From: Megalopta genalis | Taxonomy: Eukaryota; Arthropoda; Insecta; Hymenoptera; Halictidae | Assembly: GCF_051020955.1 (NCBI RefSeq) | Contig: NC_135013.1 | Span: 31,162,802 to 31,226,801 of the forward strand | Direction: 5' to 3' | DNA length: 64,000 nucleotides | In this document: one piece after another, positions 57,102-64,000 of the stretch | Position numbering within the stretch: the first letter of the stretch is position 1 | Layout: each line of letters begins with the position of its first letter | Program-made: the position numbers and the translations under genes | Notes under the pieces: generated by a model | What the model was told of the DNA's origin: nothing | What the model saw: the letters and a program-made list of their open reading frames with translations, nothing else | The model's database searches: none

Positions 57102-58372
57102 GCGTCCTAGGGTCAATCCGCGTTGCTTTACAACTGTATAGGTAATCGTTAGAATCGAATGCTATCGCAGTAACCCGTGCAAATCGTCGAATACGTCATA
57201 TTTCTGCCGACAACTTCTGTAGACAACATTGGACGAGACAGAGAATTCTCGCCGCTCGACGAAGATCTGTAGTGCATCCTTAACGCGTGACGGGTATAAT
57301 TAAGAAAATGAAGGATGCACAGGAAGCTTGCACAAAGGCGGGAACTTTGAAGTTGCATACTGTTCGGAACAATTCGAGATTGAATTAGCGCGAGATGATT
57401 ACGACGATTCGCGAGCAAAGCGAGCCCGACTCGCGCATCTCCGCGCGCGCGAGCGCAGACACCGCGACTTCGAGACGGAAGTGACATCCTGGAAATCAGG
57501 GCAGCGTTGTCTCCGCCGTTGTCCCTCGGTCCCATTGTCTTTGTTCGCGCGAAACTGGATACAAAACAGCCGGCGGGTAATTTCAATTACGCCGGTCCAT
57601 TTAATTAGTGACGTCAGTGCCGTGGGACGTCCGCGTCGTCGTCGTCGTCGTCGTTGTACGCGAGACGATTACACGCCCACGACTTTTCCTTTGCGGAGGC
57701 AATGTTGCGGAATAACGAATTGCGACGACTAGTCGCGAAACCGCGTCTCTATCTCTCCTCTCTCGCTCTTTGAAGCTTCTCCGGGTGGAAGCTAACGCGG
57801 CGGCGGCGGCGGCGGCGCGGCGCGGCGCGGCTTCCTCGTCGTCCTCGTCGTCACAGAGGCCGCGGAATTTAATTAATTAGCGTGCAACGTTCGTGCCGTC
57901 GCGGGGACGCACACGTGTAATTCACCGTGAGCCGATGTATCGGCGGCCGGCATGCGCGGCTCTCGATCGGGCCCGCGTTCTCCGGCGGCTCGGCCCGCTT
58001 CGGATTCCGCGCCGCGCGATTGATACCGTCGCCGAGCACGCTCCCGCGGAACGGCACGACCAGCCGCGTCGCTATCGACAGCTACGGCTCGTTATCGTAA
58101 TTGCGAATTATCCTGCGTTTAATAATCACGGCCCGTCTCGAACGCGCTCGCTTGCGGCCACCGTTGGAAACCTAATTTTTCATCGGCGAAACGCGACGCG
58201 AATTTAACGACGATCTCTTCGTTCGTTACCATTGCGGTTAATTCTGTTTAAATTTTATATGAGCAACCGACGGGGTTGGTGGTATTTTATTTATTTAGTG
58301 GTATTAATTCGGAATCCAAATGTTATTTGCAGAATTTATTCGAAATATATTAGTCGAAATATTTATTCGATG
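57102..58372. other. Unassigned DNA with GTC and GCG runs
   Basis: CGTCGTCGTCGTCGTCG at about 57632-57652 and GGCGGCGGCGGCGGCGGC followed by GCGCGGCGCGG at about 57799-57830. Frames through these are low complexity. No gene supported. Confidence 0.5.
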
Positions 58373-58374
58373 TA

Positions 58375-58591
58375 TTGGGTCGTTCGGAAAGTTGTTTCGT
58401 TCTTCATAAAAATTTCGTTCTGTAAGGGTGTTAAAAAAACACCTGATTCAGTATTTTTCCAAATGTAAAACAATAAGGTTTCAAAGCTACCAGAAAGATG
58501 TCGAAAAGTTTGCTTTCACTCGTAACATTAGCAAAATCGTCTTTCATTTTCTCGCGAAAGAACGAAACAACTTTCCGAACGAACTTTCCAA
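58375..58591. mobile_element. Mariner-like MITE, 217 bp
   Basis: TA then TTGGGTCGTTCGGAAAGTTG and TTTCGTTCTT on the left. The right end is AGAACGAAACAACTTTCCGA, then ACGAACTTTCCAA and TA. The ends are inverted over about 22 bp (GTTCGGAAAGTTGTTTCGTT), with extra bases GAACTTT at the right tip. TA flanks and a TTGGGT start fit mariner; the interior has no transposase. Confidence 0.82.
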
Positions 58592-58593
58592 TA

Positions 58594-58985
58594 TTATTCG
58601 AGAGAAACTGTGTTCGATGAATTGATTCGAATAAATTGATTCGATGAATTTATTCGAATAAAACTGTGTTGGAAGAATTTATCCGTATAAAACTGTATTC
58701 GATGAATTTATTCGAATAAATTGATTCGATGAATTTATTCGAATAAAACTGTGTTGGAAGAATTTATTCGAATAAAACTGTATTCGATGAATTTATTCGA
58801 ATAAATTGATTCGAAGAATTTATTCGAATAAAATTGTGTTGGAAGAATTTATTCGAATAAAACTGTATTCGATGAATTTACTCGAATAAAACTGTGTTAG
58901 AAGAATTTATTCGAATAAAACTGTATTCAATGAATTTACTCGAATAAAACTGTATTCGAAGAATTTATTCGCAAGATCAGTCGAA
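58594..58985. repeat. GAATTTATTCGAATAAAACT minisatellite
   Basis: Many near-copies of a 20- to 30-bp unit, GAATTTATTCGAATAAA followed by CTGTATTCGAT, TTGATTCGAT or CTGTGTTGGAA. The unit contains the palindrome TTTATTCGAATAAA. It begins right after the mariner-like MITE. Confidence 0.93.
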
Positions 58986-61346
58986 TAAAATTGAAATCGA
59001 GATTCGAAATAAAATTGAATTTCGAATTTATTCGAGATGATGTTCAAATAATTTAAGACTAATTCATTTAAAATCCTCTGTCTTCGGAAAACCACGCAAT
59101 GCGAATTCTGTCGAAACTTGGTCTTGTCCGAAAGTATCAATAATATAACAATACAATATTAATAATATATAATATTAATAACATAATAAAATAAAATAAT
59201 ACAATGTAAATCGCCGAAATAAAAATAGTGGCTATTCGGCTCGACAGACAACGCAGCCGCCAGCATTCACCCGAGCCCGAAGGAGGAAGAATCCACGGTT
59301 CGTTCTCCTCGCGGACACGGGCTCTGAATGGAAGAAAATTATTGTATTTGCTCCGGACCCCGGTGATCGTTTCATTAAGGAGACCCGGCGCGAGCTTTCA
59401 CCGCCTGTAAAACGTTTGCGGGACGCGTAATTGAATCCCGAGGTTCCCGGTGAAATTCAGAGTCGCGTAATTCAGCGGCGAGCGCGAAAGAGAAGCGAAG
59501 GATACGCGTTCTAACGAGAAACGGGGTCAATTACTTCTGTCTCTGCTCGGCCGGAGGATCCGCGATTTTGCTAACGAGGGTTTCACTACGTTACGCATCT
59601 ACATTTCGTTATTTCCGCCCGCGGAAGGCGTCCTGCATCGTGCGCGCACGGAAAAAATGGAGCCGGGGGAGCTTTACCGTGGGTGCTATTAACCGTTTCC
59701 GGCCCGTAAGTACACACACAGTGTGCGAAAAGAAAATTACAGCATAGAAAAACTTCGGACAAAAGTTGGCCAACATCGACCGACGATAACTCCGCCGAGA
59801 AATCATCGCAGGATGATGACTTATTTTTTAAATTAAAGCTCGAAGCCTCTGCTTTGAGACAACAATTCCTGGTTTTTAAGTTTGATGCATCCTCGCCGCT
59901 GTAACCCTTTAAGTGCGAGGCCGTGTCCGTCATATTGAAAATTGCTAAGTTCGACGAAATGAACGAACTCTGTACAATTTCTGTCGGAGCTTCTCGGATC
60001 TTTTCTCCGTCCTCTGTTTGTCCTGGATAACTCCGTTTTAATTGTAAATGGCCGAAGATAGCACTATAGAACATTACTATGGCCTCCATGAAAGCCACGC
60101 TCGGTCAAGCACAGAAAATAAACCAAACAGATCTTTCTCTACGACATCATTTATCTCGAAGCGACATACATCTCGTGCATCAATGCCTCTAGTTCTATTG
60201 CAAACAGGATCCACGTGGTCGTGGTTGCTCGTGATGGACGACAACTATTCTACGTAGAGAGATCTCGGGTGTTACATCTCTTTTTCTTTTTTTCTTTCGG
60301 TGCCATTTGTCCCGAAGAGTTTCAATCGGAAACGCCGCAGAGATTCGGCGTGCGGAGAATCGCCGCGAGCTCCACGAAAGTCGAGAGGGCCAGGTAGCCA
60401 CGCCTACCCGTGGTCGGCCACGCCCATTACAGGAAGAGAACACGGCGATCAATTGAATTACACTTCGCCGAGTTCAACGATTCCCCTAACAAGGGATCCT
60501 GCGGTGTTACGTATCCGCCTTTCGCTATTTCCGGCGCCGTTCGTCGCCGACTCCTCGCGGAATCCTCGGAACAATTATCCCTTTCTCCGGCGGCCGGATA
60601 ATCACCATCTTCGAGCGACGGTGCCCGTTTATATCGCTCGTTTTCCGCGCGGCTATCTAGTCGGAGAAAGTTTGCCCGCCGCTGCGAACGCTACCTGTTG
60701 TTACCCGGCGCGCATTGTTGCTGGGCTGAGGCGTATTGTCGCCGGACTGAATGCTGGAGGCCGATCGGCTATCGATTCTCTTAGGCTCTGCGCGTCCTGT
60801 AATTGTCAGAGGTTCGAGAGACCGTCGGGGACGGAACTTTGCTCGCACGACGCGTTGAATCCTTTCGTCGACCCGGAGGCGGCTGTAACGCGACGATACC
60901 AGCCGAGAAATTTAACAGTTCCCCGTCTCGCGGAGGCACCGTGCAAATTGCCTGCCCTTTGTTCGAGCTATTACGGGCCGACGTGTGACGCGGCTTCGTT
61001 GGATTAGGTTCGCTGCAAGTTTATATTATGGCCGAGTCCCTTTTAATCGCTCGAACGGACTTGTTAAATTAGTCGAAGCCGTTTATTTCAAACTGTTAAC
61101 ATTTTTAACGGCTCCGTCTCATCGTCGCGCGAGACAGCACACCTCGTTAATTTTAATGCCCCGCGATCGTGTCGTGTTCAACGAGTTGCCATCCGCCAAG
61201 AGCCATCCGCTATGTCAATTATTATTCTGTCTTAATAGAATGATTATCGCCGTAAATAATTTCGGCCATTTCCTAGATTTCTACATTGATTATGTCACTT
61301 TTCGTAACGTTCATGCGGCGATTTACTGCTCCGCTGGATATGCTTA
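58986..61346. other. Unassigned DNA
   Basis: 59130-59215 is AATAATAT-rich. A 170-codon minus-strand frame (59586-60098) is the longest AT-neutral frame here, but it crosses CCCTTTAAGTGCGAGGCC near 59904, a P-type end, and shows no domain. 60260-61010 is CpG-rich with a 235-codon plus frame lacking motifs. Confidence 0.5.
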
Positions 61347-61672
61347 TTAACCCTTTGCACTCCGATGTCAAGGTTACGTCATTAAATTATTATCGTTTAA
61401 TAATAATATTATATATATTATATTATTATTATATTATATTATATTATATTATATTATATTATATTATATTATATTATATTATATTATATTATATTATATT
61501 ATATTATATTATATTATATTATATTATATTATATTATATTATATTATATTATATTATCTTATATTATATTATATAATATTATCTTATATTATATTATATT
61601 ATATTATATTATATTATATTATATTATATTATATTATATTATATTATATTATCTTATATATATTATTATCGT
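61347..61672. mobile_element. Family P3 left end followed by a pentanucleotide tract
   Basis: TTAA then CCCTTTGCACTCCGATG matches the P3 ends at 34283 and 41466. After about 55 bp the sequence becomes a simple repeat. I did not find the matching right end downstream, so the element is either truncated or ends in diverged sequence. Confidence 0.65.
61425..61672. repeat. TTATA pentanucleotide microsatellite
   Basis: About 48 TTATA units with a few TCTTATA variants, the complement of the ATAAT tracts at 2350 and 41700. Confidence 0.96.
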
Positions 61673-63288
61673 TTAATATAAAGAAAACGCAATATCGTTT
61701 ATTTATTAATTCCTATAAAACTTCACAGCAGTATAATGATTTTTATTCGAATTCAACTGTTGCTCTCGACCGTTCGTATCTTCCAATTGCCAAGAGTAAA
61801 TACTCCTCGGTTCTATTTAACGTCTATTAAATAATGTGTACAGCCGAAGGAGTTTTATCCGGTTCAATAAAATATTAAACTCGTTACTGCTCCGCGAATT
61901 AAACGGCTGAGACGGTCGATCAATTCGCTGAACAGCCCTCCACTTGCTTTTATCACGGCGAAAACTCCGAACGCGAGTGAAGCCGACAGTCTTTTCAATC
62001 GAGAGCGAACCACGCCAGATTCGTCGCTGCTCCAACAAGAAAAATTGCTGTTCCTTCCGTCAGAAGGGAAGGCGTAAGTAATTAAAAACCATCGGGATTA
62101 TCCGGTAAAGTAAATCGATCGTGGTATGCCCGGAGGCTCGACGTCAGTTCCCGGCTGAAGAAAGGGGTTGAAAGCCCGTCGGTGTCGGCTCCGCCTCGCG
62201 TGGCAAAAGTGGGTCGCGCATCGGGGACCCGATAATTAAGCGTAATTAAATCGTAACGGAGTAGTCGGCTTAATCGGAGTCTAGGGGCGTTCTCGGCGGA
62301 AGCGTTTCCCTCGGAATTTCCATTCGACTTTCTTCGCGTCGATCGAGCTACTCTTTTCGTCCCGCGGCCGCCGATACGATCTTCGGCGCGGCGCGGCGCG
62401 ATGCGGCGCTTTGTTTGCGTTTCTCGCGTTCCGGTTTCGTTCGGCCCCGCGGTTCCCGTCCCGTTCCGCCCGTCTCCGGGAATTGTTTAGCCGCGTTAAC
62501 TCGTCCTCGTCCCACAGGCCGGCGAGATTTTATTCGGCCGCCTTTGATGCGCCTCTCTCGAGTCCATTGTGCGGCCGACCTCGTTGCGCGCAGGTGGAAA
62601 ACCAACAACGCGCGCGCCGCTTCCACGTATTTACAAGGCACTGAATCGCGCTCCCGTGTGCACACTTTTACGAGCGCATCGAGCCGGTGTGCTTAACGGG
62701 ACGGCCGCGGAATGTCGATACTTTGTCCGCGATCCCATTCGCAATTCTGCCATCCCGATGCGTTCGTGATCGCCTTCCTCGATCTTCGAGCCGCGCGCCG
62801 TTTAAATACCGCCGCGAATCCGCCGGCCGTTTTCACACCGGCGCTTTCAGACCGAACCTTTTCTTTTTTTCCAGCCAGCCGATCGAGAACTATGCAGAAG
62901 CGCGCGGTTAAATTTACGCCGAGCCAACGGAGTCGTTTCAATCGTATCGGATACTTTTCCCTTCTAAGAATCGACCGAAGCCTGTCGAACTGGAAAGCGA
63001 CTGACGCGTGTTTCTTTTGTAATAATGACGGTATTTGCAGCGACGATTCGGTAACTGATACTAAATTTAATATTTGGTTCTATTACTGGATTAAGTTCTT
63101 ATGTATTTCTCAGTGCGTGCGTTGATTGCCGAGCAAACTCTCGTGAAAGACGTTGATATTATAATCGAAATGATTTGAAAAGTATCGCACGGATAAAAAG
63201 CTTTTTAATTTATCGAGAACTCCGGACGTCGCTGTAATGAGCACAGTAATTGATCGACTTACACCATTTTCAAAATCTCCAGTCTATA
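61673..63288. other. Unassigned DNA
   Basis: 62290-62900 is CpG-rich with GCGCGGCGCG runs near 62388 and overlapping frames up to 137 codons, none recognisable. Confidence 0.5.
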
Positions 63289-63667
63289 TACAGAGTGTTC
63301 CATAATTATGTTAACAGCTGAAAATGAGGGATACCTGAGATTATTTGAAGTAACTATTTCCTTAGCGAAAATGCAATCCGCGGCTTAGTTTACGAGTTAT
63401 TAACGAAAAACAGTGACCAATGAGAGGCGAGCGTGGCCGACGCTCCGCCCTTTCGGCCAATGCCGCGTCGCACCGGCCGCCTGACGCAGCGACAGTGGTC
63501 GCGAGGGCGGGGCGTCAGCCGTTCGCGATCTTTCATTGGTCACCGTTTTTCGTTAATAACTCGTAAACGAAGCCGCGGATCGCATTTTCGCAAAGGAAAA
63601 AGTTTCTTCAAATGACCTCAGGGATCACCCCTTCCCAGATGTGAACATAATTATTAAAAAACCCTGT
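63289..63667. mobile_element. Family A MITE, copy 11 (TAATTATG-end subfamily)
   Basis: TACAGAGTGTTCCATAATTA and TGTTAACAGC on the left; GTGAACATAATTATTAAAAA and ACCCTGT on the right. The arms are conserved, but the centre is unusual (GGCCGACGCTCCGCCCTTTC and CGGGGCGTCAGCCG), so the core sequence can be replaced while the palindrome is kept. Confidence 0.88.
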
Positions 63668-64000
63668 GGAGCTGCAACAGGGAAGATCTGCCGATCGCTC
63701 TGGCCCAAAAAAGGCACAAACAAACGTACCGAATCGAGGAGATAAATATACGATTTCCGTCAGGGAATATCTTTCACTCTGTCACAGCGCGCAGCAGCTT
63801 CAGCAGATTGAACATCGATGAAGCGGAGGAGGGGAGGGGGCGGGGGTGCAGTTCCGGTCGGAGCAGGAATCTTGGAAAGAATTTTAGAAGGCAAGATGGT
63901 TGGCAAGGAGCGGAAGAAGTCTCGCGGACATCCGGAGGAGCGTTTCCCATCGTGGCAGGATGCGATTGGAATCCCGAAGGAAGAGGAACGATGAAAAACG
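63668..64000. other. Unassigned DNA to window end
   Basis: Purine-rich from about 63820. No gene or repeat identified. Confidence 0.5.

Noticed and set aside
59586..60098. 170-codon minus-strand open frame in less GC-rich DNA
   Set aside because: Composition is more protein-like than most, but no motif is recognisable and it runs through a P-type CCCTTTAAGTGCGAGG sequence, so I do not call it.
60300..61007. 235-codon plus-strand open frame
   Set aside because: GC-rich DNA, no recognisable domain, no initiation or splice context; other frames on both strands are also partly open.

Overview
This is almost certainly a gene-poor stretch of an insect nuclear genome (intergenic and/or long-intron DNA). 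The best fit is an aculeate hymenopteran, an ant or bee. The basis is AT-rich DNA alternating with CpG-rich islands, mariner elements whose ends begin TTGGGTTGGCAACTAAGTAA (a type known from Apis and ants), and many short palindromic transposon derivatives. I see no bacterial-type operons, no rRNA or tRNA gene and no CRISPR array. The long open frames are artefacts of GC-rich DNA, tandem repeats or repeats read through in frame. Only one segment (10890-11145, minus strand) looks like a possible protein-coding exon, and I cannot name it.

The content is mostly mobile-element derivatives. Four groups recur, with labels used throughout. Family A: palindromes of about 370 bp with ends like CAGGGTGTCCCAAAAATG, 11 copies from 2014 to 63667. 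Family B: palindromes of about 220 bp with ends like CAGTAATGTCTCTCTAATTG and TA target duplications, about 15 copies, including a six-unit tandem array at 4160-5432. Family P: at least five different short elements that begin CCYTTT or CCCCTT and sit in TTAA or CTAA, as piggyBac-superfamily elements do. Mariner: three internally deleted copies sharing one deletion junction (20976-21556, 30995-31226, 31543-32120), one relic of a different mariner (11961-12318) and one 217-bp mariner-like MITE (58375-58591).

The elements are nested, so several insertions can be read with their target duplications. At 27675-28460 a B element is split by a P element flanked by CTAA, which is itself split by an A element. 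At 45353-45750 a B element sits in a P element with a clean TA duplication. At 35535-35857 a P element sits in one half of a tandem duplication, and the other half is the empty site.

The rest is tandem DNA: pentanucleotide tracts touching A or P elements (2350, 12781, 41700, 61425), minisatellites of 81, 132, 50, 124, 121, 135, 12, 105 and 368 bp, purine/pyrimidine tracts (9103-9560, 23606-24046), and a 1.2-kb inverted repeat with internal duplications (49735-50955). The segments between are unassigned DNA, described region by region. No gene set works together here; the window records successive waves of non-autonomous transposons and their conversion into satellite-like arrays.
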